Source of the DNA: Phycisphaerales bacterium
Lineage (GTDB): Bacteria > Planctomycetota > Phycisphaerae > Phycisphaerales > UBA1924
Direction: 5' to 3'
Assembly: GCA_040221175.1 (NCBI GenBank)
Contig: JAVJVK010000011.1
Span: 1 to 64,000 of the forward strand
DNA: 64,000 bases
A program made the translations under genes and the position numbers. Shown here one piece after another: positions 35,064-43,724 of the stretch. Under the pieces are notes generated by a model. That model saw nothing but the letters and a program-made list of their open reading frames with translations. It was not told the origin of the DNA and made no database searches. Numbering within the stretch: position 1 is the stretch's first letter; each line of letters begins with the position of its first letter.

Positions 35064-36083
35064 TTACTCGCAGCCGGCGTCGAAGGCGTTCTGGAAGCAC
35101 AGGAAGTCAAAGAGCGTCAGCGAGCCATCGGCGTCGCAGTCGGCGATCAGGTCGCCGCTGTCAAATGCGTTCTGGAAGGCCAGGAAGTCGAAGATGGTCA
35201 GTTGCCCGTCTTCATCGAAATCGGGGTAGCAGGGCTCGGCTTCGCCCAGCATCATGATGAACTGGCCGTTGCCGTCGAGCACGTTGATGGTCGAACCAGA
35301 CGCCGGATCAGTGACGTTCACGCCATCGCCGTTCGTCCACATGATGCTGCCATCGCCCAACTCCCAGCCGGCCCGGGCGCCCGAGTCCTGGGTGCCGGAT
35401 ATGACGTCCAGCAGCCCACCGTCGACGCTGATCTCCCAGATGCCCGATGGCGAGCTGAAGGCGCCCACGAGCACCGTGCCGGCGCTGGTCTCGCTCGTTT
35501 GCTGAAGGAAGTTGAGCTGGCCGGGGGCGAAGAACTGGCCAAGGAAGTTGCCAGCCTCGTCGTACCGGTCGAGCTGATCATCGATGGTGACGAGAACCTC
35601 TCCGTTGTAGGGCAGCGCGAACCATGGCGACGCGCCCAGGGGGATGTTGCCGATGATCGACGCCGTGCTGGGATCGATGCGAACGATGGCGTTGCCCGGC
35701 GCGTCGTTGTTGGTGCCAGCGTTGAACACCCAGACCTCATCGCCGATCACGTTCACGCCGCGTACGTTGTCGAGCCCACCGCCGGGCACCTGTCCGCCGA
35801 TGGAGTCGATGTAGTCGCCGTCCAGCGTGAAACGATCCACGCGGTCGCGGATCTGGTCGCTCACCCAGATCTCGTCGCCGACCTGCGCGATCCCCTTGGG
35901 CGTGCCTGCATCAAGGGGCACCAGGTCGATAAACACCGGATCGATCAGGCTCCCGTCAAACGGGTCGAAGGCCGCGATGGTGTCGTTGGTCGAATCGGGA
36001 ACCAGGAGCACCGCATCCTGAGCGAGGCACGAGGCGGCCAGGACCGGAACGGCCAGGCCCGCAAGAAAAGTCCGAATAACCAT
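35064..36083 (-). CDS. Secreted beta-propeller-like protein with dockerin-like C-terminus
   Basis: 339 residues. Signal peptide MVIRTFLAGLAVPVLAASCLA. The body is a run of repeated blades (GTPKGIAQVGDEIWVSDQ, NVRGVNVIGDEVWVFN, WFALPYNGEVLVTID) like NHL/SMP-type or lactonase-type propellers. The last 55 residues form two copies of D-x-D-x-DG-xLTxFDFLxFQNAFD, ending AGCE, the same module as in the protease at 5648-6985. Probably exported and Ca-dependent in the C-terminal part; ligand unknown. GGAGA lies 7 bases before the ATG. Confidence 0.87.
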   Translation of the reverse strand: MVIRTFLAGLAVPVLAASCLAQDAVLLVPDSTNDTIAAFDPFDGSLIDPVFIDLVPLDAGTPKGIAQVGDEIWVSDQIRDRVDRFTLDGDYIDSIGGQVPGGGLDNVRGVNVIGDEVWVFNAGTNNDAPGNAIVRIDPSTASIIGNIPLGASPWFALPYNGEVLVTIDDQLDRYDEAGNFLGQFFAPGQLNFLQQTSETSAGTVLVGAFSSPSGIWEISVDGGLLDVISGTQDSGARAGWELGDGSIMWTNGDGVNVTDPASGSTINVLDGNGQFIMMLGEAEPCYPDFDEDGQLTIFDFLAFQNAFDSGDLIADCDADGSLTLFDFLCFQNAFDAGCE

Positions 36084-36195
36084 GTCTCAATCTCCGCGTG
36101 GTTTGGGGGTCCTCAACGTTCGAGGGCCCCTCAGCCTACCCGAAAGCTCCGAAGAACACAAGCGTATTTTCAGCATTGCAGGGCGTTGAGCGCAC

Positions 36196-36225
36196 GAAAC
36201 GGGCCCGGACGTGCATCCGGGCCCG
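36196..36225 (-). terminator. Intrinsic terminator after glutamine synthetase III
   Basis: 10-bp perfect stem CGGGCCCGGA/TCCGGGCCCG with a 6-base loop; on the minus strand it is followed by TTTCGTGCG. Confidence 0.88.
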
Positions 36226-36259
36226 ACAGGTGTTTCGCGTCGAGATCAGGAGGTTGGAA

Positions 36260-38464
36260 TCAGGCCTGCGTGACCAGCAACTCGTTGTAGTCGGCCACGG
36301 GCCACAGGTCCTGCGAGACGACCTTCTCCATGGCGTCGACCTTCGCCCGCACCGCCTCCATGACCGGAATGATGCGATGATGCGTGTGGTCGGCCAGGTC
36401 GAGCGCGTACTCGGGCTCTTCCTCTTCGAGCGCCGCGTCCAGGTTCTGCAACTCGCGTCGCAGGCCCGACACCAGGCCGGCAAGGTCCTCAAGCGCCGTG
36501 CGATTCTCGGCCGGGTCGATGCCCGCATCGGAGAGTGCCGACACCGCGCCGGCCAACTCCCGGAGCTGACGCACCGCAGCGGGCAGGATGGCCGTTCGGC
36601 TCAAGTTGCGGAGGGTCAACGCCTCGATGCGGACCTGCGTCGCGTATTTCTCGGCGAAGATGTTGGCCCGGCTCTGGGTCTCCAGCGGGCTCAGCACGTC
36701 CAGCGAGTTGAACAGCGTGCGGTTCTTGTCGTTGGCCAGGGCGCGGAAGGCCTCGGCCGACGAGGTGATGTGGGGCAGGCCGCGCTTCTCCGCTTCCTTC
36801 ACCCACTCCTCGGAGTAGTTGTCGCCGTTGAAGATCACGCGCTTGTGCTCGGTCGAGACGCGCTGGATGATCTTGCTGAGCGATTCCTGCGTGTCGCTGG
36901 CCTTCTCAAGCTCGTCGGCAAAGCTCGCCAGGCTCTCGGCCACGATCGTATTCAACACCGTGACCGGGAAGGCAATCGCCGCCGACGAGCCGACGGCGCG
37001 GAACTCGAACTTGTTGCCCGTGAAGGCGAAGGGGCTGGTCCGGTTGCGGTCGCCCGCGTCGCGGATGAACTCGGGCAGCGTGGTGGCGCCCAGGTCCATG
37101 GTGTCCCCCTTGCGCGAGCTGCTGGCCGTGCCGCCGCTGGCGAACTGTTCGACCAGGTCGGTCAGCATGTCGCCCAGGAAGATGCTGATGATCGCCGGCG
37201 GGGCCTCGTTAGCGCCCAGGCGATGGTCGTTGCCCGCGCTCGAGATGCTCGCCCGCAGCAGGTCGGCGTGCAGGTCGACCGCACGGATGACCGCCGCCAG
37301 GAAGGCGTGGAAGAGCCGGTTGGTGTGCGGCTCGCTCTTGGGGCTTAGCAGATTGCGGCCGTCGTCGGTCGCCAGCGACCAGTTCACGTGCTTGCCGCTG
37401 CCGTTGAGGCCGGCAAAGGGCTTCTCGTGCAGCGTGCACAAGAAGCCGTGCCGCGGGGCCACGCGTCGCAGCGTTTCCATGACCAGCATCTGGTGGTCGC
37501 AGGCCACGTTGGCCGGCTCGAAGTGGGCGGCAATCTCGAACTGCCCGGGCGCCACCTCGTTGTGCCGCGTGGCCACGGGCACGCCCTTGCGGTACAGGAT
37601 GCGCTCGACCTCGCTCATGAAGCTCAGCACACGCTCGGGGATCGAACCGAAGTAGTGGTCCTCGAGCTTCTGACCCTTGATGGGCGTATCGCCAAACACG
37701 GTCCGGCCGCAGATGGACAGGTCGGGCCGCGTGCGGGCGACCGCCTGGTCGACGAGGAAGTACTCCTGCTCGGCGCCCACGGTGGAGAACACGCGGGTGG
37801 TGTCGCCCACCTCGCCCAGGGCCTTGAGAACCCGCATGGCCTGCGTGTTGATGGCGTCCATCGAGCGCAGCAGGGGCGTCTTCTTGTCCAGCGCTTCGCC
37901 GGTCCAACTCACGAAGGCGGTGGGGATGCAGAGCGTCACCGTATCGCCGAAGCGACTCAGGAAGACCGGGCTCGTGGCGTCCCAGGCGGTGTAGCCGCGG
38001 GCCTCAAAGGTCGTCCGCAGGCCGCCGCTGGGAAAGCTCGACGCGTCCGGCTCGCCCTGCACGAGGGCCTGGCCGGTGAACTCGCTGATGGCGCCGCCAT
38101 CGCCGTCGGGCTTGAGGAAGGTGTCGTGCTTCTCGGCGGTCAGCCCGGTGAGCGGCTGGAACCAGTGGGTGAAGTGCGTGGCGCCGTTGGCCATCGCCCA
38201 GTCCTTGATGGCCACCGCGACCGCGTCGGCGATGGTGGCGTCCAGGGGCTCGCCATGCTGGATGGTCTGCTGGAGCTTCTTGTACGCCTCCTTGGGCAGA
38301 CGCCGGCGCATCATCGCATCGGTGAACACGTCACGTGCGAAGCTGTCCTCGGCGTGGTCCCACGCGGGCTCCAGGGGTGGCGTGGAATGCTGGTGGTTCT
38401 GACGGGGCTGCTGCCCCCCCTGGCTTCGGCTTCCATGGGTTGTAGACGCGGGATCCTGCTCCAT
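36260..38464 (-). CDS. glnN: Glutamine synthetase type III
   Basis: 734 residues, the long GSIII form. Signatures: [18 protein letters not shown] (GSIII-specific), [10 protein letters not shown] with metal-binding glutamates, [32 protein letters not shown] and [21 protein letters not shown]. It makes glutamine from glutamate, ammonia and ATP; GSIII is usually dodecameric and not adenylylated. The frame extends to 38635, but the ATG at 38464 gives the normal length. The N-terminal 40 residues ([17 protein letters not shown]...) are low-complexity. Divergent from xthA. It is the only nitrogen-assimilation gene here besides the distant GltB-like protein and alanine dehydrogenase. Confidence 0.95.
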   Translation of the reverse strand: MEQDPASTTHGSRSQGGQQPRQNHQHSTPPLEPAWDHAEDSFARDVFTDAMMRRRLPKEAYKKLQQTIQHGEPLDATIADAVAVAIKDWAMANGATHFTHWFQPLTGLTAEKHDTFLKPDGDGGAISEFTGQALVQGEPDASSFPSGGLRTTFEARGYTAWDATSPVFLSRFGDTVTLCIPTAFVSWTGEALDKKTPLLRSMDAINTQAMRVLKALGEVGDTTRVFSTVGAEQEYFLVDQAVARTRPDLSICGRTVFGDTPIKGQKLEDHYFGSIPERVLSFMSEVERILYRKGVPVATRHNEVAPGQFEIAAHFEPANVACDHQMLVMETLRRVAPRHGFLCTLHEKPFAGLNGSGKHVNWSLATDDGRNLLSPKSEPHTNRLFHAFLAAVIRAVDLHADLLRASISSAGNDHRLGANEAPPAIISIFLGDMLTDLVEQFASGGTASSSRKGDTMDLGATTLPEFIRDAGDRNRTSPFAFTGNKFEFRAVGSSAAIAFPVTVLNTIVAESLASFADELEKASDTQESLSKIIQRVSTEHKRVIFNGDNYSEEWVKEAEKRGLPHITSSAEAFRALANDKNRTLFNSLDVLSPLETQSRANIFAEKYATQVRIEALTLRNLSRTAILPAAVRQLRELAGAVSALSDAGIDPAENRTALEDLAGLVSGLRRELQNLDAALEEEEPEYALDLADHTHHRIIPVMEAVRAKVDAMEKVVSQDLWPVADYNELLVTQA

Positions 38465-38720
38465 GGTGATTCCAGTGCGCACGGCGAGTGCATCCTTCCG
38501 GTTGCTGGGCCGGCGCAGACAATGGCCGCCGACCCGGGGCGCTCGGGTCGATCCGGCATACGCGCCGGACCCTGCCGCCCGAGCCAGATTCCAAACGTAC
38601 AGAAAAGGTCTATGCACCCCGTCGGGCGGGGCCAAGGCCTACGTCCAGAAAAACCACCTACATACCGAACAAACCGGCCCGTTGGCGCTGGTCCGCCGAA
38701 CAGGTCGTGAAGCGCCCTTA

Positions 38721-38730
38721 ATGCTAGCAT
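38721..38730. promoter_or_regulatory. Perfect palindrome ATGCTAGCAT containing a -10-like TAGCAT on both strands
   Basis: The plus-strand TAGCAT (38725-38730) lies 6 bases before the xthA GTG, making a leaderless-type start. Because the decamer is palindromic, the minus strand presents TAGCAT as well, facing glnN 257 bases away. Confidence 0.5.
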
Positions 38731-38736
38731 CGCCGC

Positions 38737-39522
38737 GTGCGCGTCATGACGTGGAATGTCAACTCGGTCAAGGTCCGCGGCGAGCGGCTGGCGGGCGTCC
38801 TGGAACGCCACGAGCCCGACGTGGTCTGCCTCCAGGAGCTCAAGGCCCCCGAACTGCCCGGCCCGGTGTGCGAAGACCTCCAGCGCCTGGGCTACCACGC
38901 GGCCGTCTACGGCCAGAAGACCTACAACGGCGTGGCCATCCTGAGCAAGGCCGAGCCTACCGACGTCGTCCGCGGCTTCCAGGGCGATGGCGGGCCGGAG
39001 GACGACCATGCCCGGCTCATCTCGGCCATGGTGGAAGGCGTCCGCGTCTACAGCGCCTACTTCCCCAACGGCGGCGAGGTGGGCAGCGACAAGTTCGCGT
39101 ACAAGCTCGCCTGGATGGAGCGCCTCCGCGCCCTGCTCGACGCACGCCATGAGAACACCGAGCCCATCATCATGGCCGGCGACATGAACGTGGCGCCATA
39201 CGACGCCGACGTCGCCAAGCTCGACAAGTGGAAGGACACGACCCACTGCGTGCCCGAGGCGCGAGATGGGCTCAGGCACGTCGAGGGCTTCGGCCTGGTC
39301 GACACCCTGCACGAGAAGCACCCCGAGGGCGGCGTCTACAGCTGGTGGGACTACCGCCAGCTCGCCTTCCCCAAGGGCGACGGCCTGCGCATCGACATCA
39401 TCTACGCGACGAAGGAACTGGCCACGACCTGCACCGACGCCCGCGTCGACCGCGACGAGCGCAAGGGCAAGCAGCCCAGCGACCACGCGCCTGTCATCGC
39501 CGACTTCGATTGGGTGGCGTAG
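38737..39522 (+). CDS. xthA: Exodeoxyribonuclease III family AP endonuclease
   Basis: 261 residues. TWNVNSVKVR, CLQELK (catalytic E34), AGDMNVAPYDADV, GLRIDIIYA and SDHAPVIAD are the ordered motifs of the EEP/ExoIII nucleases. It incises abasic sites and removes 3' blocks in base-excision repair. The GTG at 38737 follows TAGCAT by 6 bases; an ATG three codons later is the alternative. Followed after 9 bases by a HAD hydrolase, probably in the same transcript. Confidence 0.95.
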   Translation: MRVMTWNVNSVKVRGERLAGVLERHEPDVVCLQELKAPELPGPVCEDLQRLGYHAAVYGQKTYNGVAILSKAEPTDVVRGFQGDGGPEDDHARLISAMVEGVRVYSAYFPNGGEVGSDKFAYKLAWMERLRALLDARHENTEPIIMAGDMNVAPYDADVAKLDKWKDTTHCVPEARDGLRHVEGFGLVDTLHEKHPEGGVYSWWDYRQLAFPKGDGLRIDIIYATKELATTCTDARVDRDERKGKQPSDHAPVIADFDWVA

Positions 39523-39531
39523 CCACGCGCC

Positions 39532-40218
39532 ATGGACGACCGCGTGATCAACACGTTCCTGCTTGATATCTCGGGCACCGTCGTGCGGTCCGGCGGGTTC
39601 GAGGCCGTGTTCCATCGCGTGTACCGCGAGCTGCTGGGCGTCCAGGTCCTAGCCGAGGAGGTCCGCGTCAATACGGGCCGCAAGAAGTCGCAGTTGTTCC
39701 AGGAAGTCGTCGGCGAGCACGCGCCCGATCGCGTGGGTGAGCCCGGGCTGATCGAGCGCATGACCGATGCGTTCGACGCGTTCATGCTCGAGGCCATCGA
39801 GCGCAGCCCGCCGCCGGTGCTGGACGGCGTGCGCGAGGCGATGGCCATCCTGGCGTCCAGGAATATCACCGTCGGCTACGTCACCGGCTTCGCGCGTGCG
39901 CCCGCGCTGCGATTGCTCGACGCCTCGGAGATCGACTACGCCGTGCTCGTGGGCAGCGACGAGGTCGAGCGCGGCCGCCCCGCGCCGGACCTGATCCACG
40001 AGGCCATGCGCCGCCTGGGCGCTACCGATCCCGCCAGCATCGCGTACGCGGGCGACACGCCTGTGGACATCGCCAGTGGCGTGGCCGCCGGCTGCGGGGC
40101 GGTGTATGGCCTGACCTGCGGCGCCCACGACCGGGCCGAGCTCGAGGCCGCGACCGGCGGCACGCGTGCGCGCGTGGCGGACTCGCTGCTGGAGGCCGTG
40201 CGCCAGACGCTCGCCTAG
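39532..40218 (+). CDS. HAD-superfamily hydrolase, phosphonatase-like
   Basis: 228 residues. FLLDISGTVV is motif I with nucleophile D12; a serine replaces the usual second Asp region (DxSGT rather than DxDGT). VGYVTGFAR is motif II, and ASIAYAGDTPVDIASG is motif III/IV with the metal Asp. The cap helix bundle and the DISGT variant recall phosphonoacetaldehyde hydrolase relatives, but the Schiff-base lysine cannot be assigned. Substrate unknown. Shares a CTAG stop with the convergent SUI1 gene. Confidence 0.87.
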   Translation: MDDRVINTFLLDISGTVVRSGGFEAVFHRVYRELLGVQVLAEEVRVNTGRKKSQLFQEVVGEHAPDRVGEPGLIERMTDAFDAFMLEAIERSPPPVLDGVREAMAILASRNITVGYVTGFARAPALRLLDASEIDYAVLVGSDEVERGRPAPDLIHEAMRRLGATDPASIAYAGDTPVDIASGVAAGCGAVYGLTCGAHDRAELEAATGGTRARVADSLLEAVRQTLA

Positions 40219-40592
40219 CCGCCCGCGGCCTTGGCCTTGTATCCCTTGGCGCTCAGCCGCTGCACGACGGCGTCGCGGTGGTCGCCCTGGAGGACGATCT
40301 CGATCGCGCCGTCTTTGGCGTCCCCCAGCCCGCCGCCGGTGCCCAGGCCGGTGCGCATTTCCTTGAGCAGGGCCTTCGCGTCATCCTTGGAGAGCCCCAG
40401 CTCGGCGACGATCGTGCACCACGTGCCGCGCCGCTTCTCGCGCCTGACGCGCGGCGACACGCCGGCAGGATCGACCGCCCGCCCCGCCCGGTCCTTCGCG
40501 CATCGGCACCGCTCGAGCGGCTCGCCGCAATGCTCGCAGGTCACGGGCCGTTCCAGGGCGGTGCCGTCGAAGAGGCTGGGTGGTGGGGGCAT
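40215..40592 (-). CDS. SUI1/YciH-family translation-factor-like protein
   Basis: 125 residues. An N-terminal CxxC...CxC zinc-knuckle-like segment (CEHCGEPLERCRC) precedes a SUI1 domain: RREKRRGTWCTIV, LLKEMRTGLGTGGGL, IEIVLQGDHRDAVVQRL. This matches the bacterial eIF1-like YciH family, whose role in translation initiation fidelity is only partly understood. The ATG lacks a Shine-Dalgarno but has TAGCCT 6 bases upstream. Confidence 0.9.
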   Translation of the reverse strand: MPPPPSLFDGTALERPVTCEHCGEPLERCRCAKDRAGRAVDPAGVSPRVRREKRRGTWCTIVAELGLSKDDAKALLKEMRTGLGTGGGLGDAKDGAIEIVLQGDHRDAVVQRLSAKGYKAKAAGG

Positions 40593-40598
40593 GGCGAC

Positions 40599-40604
40599 AG
40601 GCTA
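40599..40604 (-). promoter_or_regulatory. TANCNT -10-like hexamer, leaderless-type start
   Basis: TAGCCT on the minus strand, 6 bases before the SUI1-family ATG at 40592. Confidence 0.45.
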
Positions 40605-40646
40605 TGGGCCCCCGGCGTCGAAGGCGTTCTGGAGGGCGAGCAAGAT
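40602..40646 (-). pseudogene. Fossil of a dockerin-like C-terminus
   Basis: Immediately after the stop of the 40646-41362 gene, another frame reads LLALQNAFDAGGP then stop, matching FDFLCFQNAFDAGCE at the end of the propeller protein. A 22-bp stretch (40612-40633) is identical to 35074-35095 in that gene. The upstream part of the module is gone, so this looks like the remnant of a deleted exported protein gene. Confidence 0.6.
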
Positions 40647-41362
40647 CATGCCCGGGCAATCAACCCGCACTCCGGGCACGTCGAGACGCCTTCGCCGAGT
40701 TCGTATCCGCACGCGGCGCAGCGCCCCTCCCACCGGCGGACGTAGCGCCGCCACCAGGCCGGGAGCGTGAGCAGCAGCATGACGCCCGCGGCGTAGAGCA
40801 GCGTGTTGCCGATGAGGCCCGGCCAGACCGGGTACACCGGGACGGCCCACACCAAGTCGCTGTTCGACCGCTCGGCATAAAGCAACCCCATTCCATGCCG
40901 AGGCCCGCCGGGGCGCGGCGACTGATCCGGCACCAACTCGCCGGTGGCGTAGGGCCACTCGCGCCACCCGACCGCGGCAACGAATGGGAAGCCGCCCCAG
41001 AAGACGTCGTAACCCGCATACCGCGACCGCAGCTCGTCGTGCACGCCCTTGGGCACCTGGGCATGGTCGAGCGTCGAGGGATGGATCACCATCTCCCCAT
41101 CGTGGCCGAGCACGAACACACGCTCGTGCCGGGTGCCGGCGGCGTCCAGCTCCCAATAGACCATCGCGTCCGCGCTGCCCTGCTCCAGCGGCCACGCGCC
41201 GACGCTGAGCCCCCGAGCCTCGCGCGCGAGCCGCACGCCCGTGCCCACCGGCACGCTGGCGATGGCCAGCAGGGCGCCCACGGCCAGCGCGATGGCGACC
41301 CGCCGGGCGATGCGCCGCCGGCACCCCTCCCGTCCCCGCCATGGCTGGTTGTTCGAGCGCAC
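40646..41362 (-). CDS. Membrane protein with C-terminal zinc ribbon
   Basis: About 238 residues. A basic N-terminus is followed by a helix near residues 21-42, an extracytoplasmic domain (LGHDGEMVIHPSTLDHAQVP... has the look of a sensor-type domain), and a second helix near 185-210. A C-terminal CAACGYELGEG...CPECG ribbon ends the protein. I chose the GTG at 41362 because TACCAT stands 5 bases upstream; GTGs at 41380 and 41398 are possible. Same ribbon family as five other proteins in the window. Function unknown. Confidence 0.75.
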   Translation of the reverse strand: MRSNNQPWRGREGCRRRIARRVAIALAVGALLAIASVPVGTGVRLAREARGLSVGAWPLEQGSADAMVYWELDAAGTRHERVFVLGHDGEMVIHPSTLDHAQVPKGVHDELRSRYAGYDVFWGGFPFVAAVGWREWPYATGELVPDQSPRPGGPRHGMGLLYAERSNSDLVWAVPVYPVWPGLIGNTLLYAAGVMLLLTLPAWWRRYVRRWEGRCAACGYELGEGVSTCPECGLIARA

Positions 41363-41367
41363 GCCCG

Positions 41368-41373
41368 ATGGTA
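41368..41373 (-). promoter_or_regulatory. TANCNT -10-like hexamer, leaderless-type start
   Basis: TACCAT on the minus strand, 5 bases before the GTG at 41362; used to pick that start. Confidence 0.45.
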
Positions 41374-41426
41374 CCGGCACACCGGCCGACGGCTGCACGG
41401 ACCCACAGGGGCCGCATCACGCCGCG

Positions 41427-41657
41427 CGTGCGGGCCGGATTCGCGTCCATGCCCGCCGCGTTCGGCTCCGCAGCCGCGGACCTCGGTTCGCTGCCCGCCG
41501 ATTTCGCGTGCATGCCTGCTGGACGTTCCTCCGTGCCCGGCGGGATCGTCCTTGAGCCCGCGGCCCCTTCCTCCGTGCCCGGGGACCTCGTCTCCGTGCC
41601 CGCCGGGATCACTCCCGTGCCCGCCCAGGCCATGTCCGTGCCCGCTGGGATCAACTC
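41427..41657. repeat. 21-bp tandem array C
   Basis: Eleven contiguous 21-bp units begin at 41427 and recur every 21 bases to 41637. Typical units read CGTGCCCGCCGGGATC then CTCC or CAACTC. The array lies in the 572-bp gap between the divergent zinc-ribbon gene (start 41362) and the 41935 gene. Heptads are open on both strands (plus: xxSVPAG; minus: PAGTExx). From 41658 to 41934 I see only GC-rich sequence and a TAGCAT near the right-hand gene. Confidence 0.9.
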
Positions 41658-41921
41658 GGCGTCGCCGTTCTCGGACATGCGCCCACGCTCGACGCCCCGG
41701 CGCAGCGCCCCTGAAGACAGGGACGCTGCGCCGGGGCTCGACCAAAGGTAGTTTTCTTGAGGCGCTCGCGTTGCTCGCTTGCGGGCTGGCGCCCGGGCTC
41801 TGGCAGGCCTCGCCTCCGCATGCGCTTTCGCTCGAAGACTCGCTCGGCGGATGCTTCGGCGTCGGATCGGGTGGGTATGGCCGAGCGTGCTCCTTCGCTC
41901 CGTCGCTTCTCCAGCTCCCCC

Positions 41922-41927
41922 TAGCAT
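41922..41927 (+). promoter_or_regulatory. TANCNT -10-like hexamer, leaderless-type start
   Basis: TAGCAT, 7 bases before the ATG at 41935; no Shine-Dalgarno. Confidence 0.5.
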
Positions 41928-41934
41928 CCCCCCA

Positions 41935-43314
41935 ATGCACCGATGCCTGCTCAACCCCGCCCTCGAGCGTGTCCGCGTCAACGGCTTCGCCTTTCCTTTG
42001 GGCGTCTACCCGGTCGAGCCCATCGCGCCCACGAGCGGCTACACGGTCGACTTCGAGCCGGCCGACGGCGACGAGGAGTGGGAGGAGTGGCCCGACCGCT
42101 ACGTCTACGAGATCCTGGTGTCGGCCGAGCGCCTGAAGCCCTTGTGCTCGGCGCTGCTGAGCCTCTTGCCCGGGCGGATCTATCCGATCCTGGACGTGCT
42201 GGGGAACGACGCCTTCAGGGAGATCGATCCCTACATCGCCTACGAGCTGGTGGGCGTCGAGAGCCTGTACGACGGGCTGCGGTGGTACGAGCCGTTCCTC
42301 TTTGAGGATGGCCTGTGCGGCTTCGGGGCCATGAGCGAGGAGCCGTTCATGTACCTGTTCCTCGACGAGCACAAGGTGCTGACCGTGCGCGTGGAGACCA
42401 GCGAGAAGGAACGGGTCGACCGGCTGCTGGCGGCCTTCGAGCTGCCCAACCTGGGCGGGGTCGCCGAGCACGGCCCGGGCCGGCCACGCCGCCAGGGCGA
42501 CCAGCCGCCGGTGGAGGTCATGGCCGCCGACGCGGTGAGCCACGAGCACCGCAGCGTGCTCCTGACCCCCGACGACCGCCCCGAGCTGCCCGGGCCCGAG
42601 GAGGTCGCCGAGGCCCTGGTGGACCTGTGGGGCATGACGCTGAACATCGACGTGGAGCGCAACCTGGACGACGACGGCCGCGAGCTGGGCGTCACCGGCT
42701 GGCGGTGCCTGGTCCGGGTCGACCCGCCCATGCCGGCCGAGGGCGATCAGACGGCCGCCGCCCGGAAGGCCAGCGCCGAAGGCGGGGGCGAAGGCGAGGT
42801 TGAAGGCAAAGGCGGGGGTGATCGTGGGGGTGGCCGCGCCGATCAGGCCGGCCCGCGCGTGCGGTACGCCGAGGTCTTGCTGGCCGCCCGCTGCTGGCGC
42901 GAGGCCGAGGACCTGGCCGTGCAGGCGGTGGAGAAGCTGCCCGAGGCGCCCCGGGGCGTGTCGGTGGCCGACGGCTTCGGTCCGCGGCTGATCTCGGCCG
43001 ATCGCCTGTGGCGGCGCGAGCTCGCGTCGTTCCTGTCGGCGCCCGCCGGACGCAGTGGGGGTGGTGGGGGTGGTGGGGGCGAGCCGTCGCCGCCCGAGGC
43101 CCACCTGGCGCGGTCGAGCGAGCCGGCGCCGCTGGTGACACCCCCGCCCGAACACCAACCATCGGCCGGCGCCTCGCCGGCGGGCGGCCAGCGGGGCCAG
43201 GACGCGTTCGAAGACGACGCCTCCAGCGAGCCGCCCGAGATCGCCCGGCTTCTGGACGAAGCGCTGGCCAATGACGCCGCCGGACGGATCCTCGCCAGCC
43301 GCTGGCTCGAATAG
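41935..43314 (+). CDS. Hypothetical protein with Gly-rich linkers
   Basis: 459 residues, cytoplasmic by composition. The first 190 residues are a compact acidic domain with many aromatic residues (WEEWPDRYVYEILV, LRWYEPFLFEDG). A middle domain near 215-265 follows, then a Gly/Glu/Lys low-complexity linker, a helical TPR-like stretch (VLLAARCWREAEDLAVQAVEKLP), a polyglycine run and a Pro-rich tail. I do not recognise a family. The linkers match expanded GGT/GGG runs in DNA. The frame is open to 41779, but the ATG has TAGCAT 7 bases upstream. Confidence 0.75.
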   Translation: MHRCLLNPALERVRVNGFAFPLGVYPVEPIAPTSGYTVDFEPADGDEEWEEWPDRYVYEILVSAERLKPLCSALLSLLPGRIYPILDVLGNDAFREIDPYIAYELVGVESLYDGLRWYEPFLFEDGLCGFGAMSEEPFMYLFLDEHKVLTVRVETSEKERVDRLLAAFELPNLGGVAEHGPGRPRRQGDQPPVEVMAADAVSHEHRSVLLTPDDRPELPGPEEVAEALVDLWGMTLNIDVERNLDDDGRELGVTGWRCLVRVDPPMPAEGDQTAAARKASAEGGGEGEVEGKGGGDRGGGRADQAGPRVRYAEVLLAARCWREAEDLAVQAVEKLPEAPRGVSVADGFGPRLISADRLWRRELASFLSAPAGRSGGGGGGGGEPSPPEAHLARSSEPAPLVTPPPEHQPSAGASPAGGQRGQDAFEDDASSEPPEIARLLDEALANDAAGRILASRWLE

Positions 43315-43373
43315 CCGCCCACCCGGATCGCGCGGTGGCAGGGCAGGGGCCCGCCACGACGCGAAAAGGGGAG

Positions 43374-43402
43374 TTGCTCTGGCGGGGGGTGGTGATTATC
43401 CT
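43374..43402 (+). promoter_or_regulatory. Candidate secretin promoter
   Basis: TTGCTC (43374-43379), a 17-base spacer, and TATCCT (43397-43402). Confidence 0.35.
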
Positions 43403-43484
43403 CCAGCCGCTTGAGTCCGGGCCGATTTTCTGGTCCGAGCGTGCATCCCGCGGCGTGTGCCACGGGTATCAACTGAACACCCAC

Positions 43485-43504
43485 GCCCCGGGCACACCCG
43501 GGGC
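43485..43504 (+). promoter_or_regulatory. Hairpin in the secretin leader
   Basis: GCCCCGGG, loop CACA, CCCGGGGC; 8-bp perfect stem, no T-tract, so not a classical terminator. Confidence 0.4.
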
Positions 43505-43724
43505 CAACCCCGGGAGCGACCGCCCAAGGCGACCACCTCCCGACCGTCGGCTCGACGCTTCGCCCCTGCGGGCCAGGCGACCGACACGCGCCAATGATGG
43601 CCCTCCGGTAACGAGCCAGACGCACACGCGTACACGTCCGACACCACGAGCACCCACACGATCCAGAGCGGCTCCCGCCCTATTCCCGCCCGCCGTTCCC
43701 ACACCGCACACTTTGGAGCTTGGC

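Larger units (their letters stand above)
43315..43724. other. Leader region of the secretin gene
   Basis: 410 bases without a convincing gene; the secretin frame is open to 43335 but lacks a start with a ribosome site. It contains a candidate promoter (43374-43402) and a strong hairpin (43485-43504). Transcription from that promoter would give a leader of over 300 bases. Confidence 0.5.

Noticed and set aside
39522-39532. TAGCCA before the HAD hydrolase start as another TANCNT site
   Set aside because: The last base is A and the TAG is the xthA stop codon; the gene is more simply co-transcribed with xthA.
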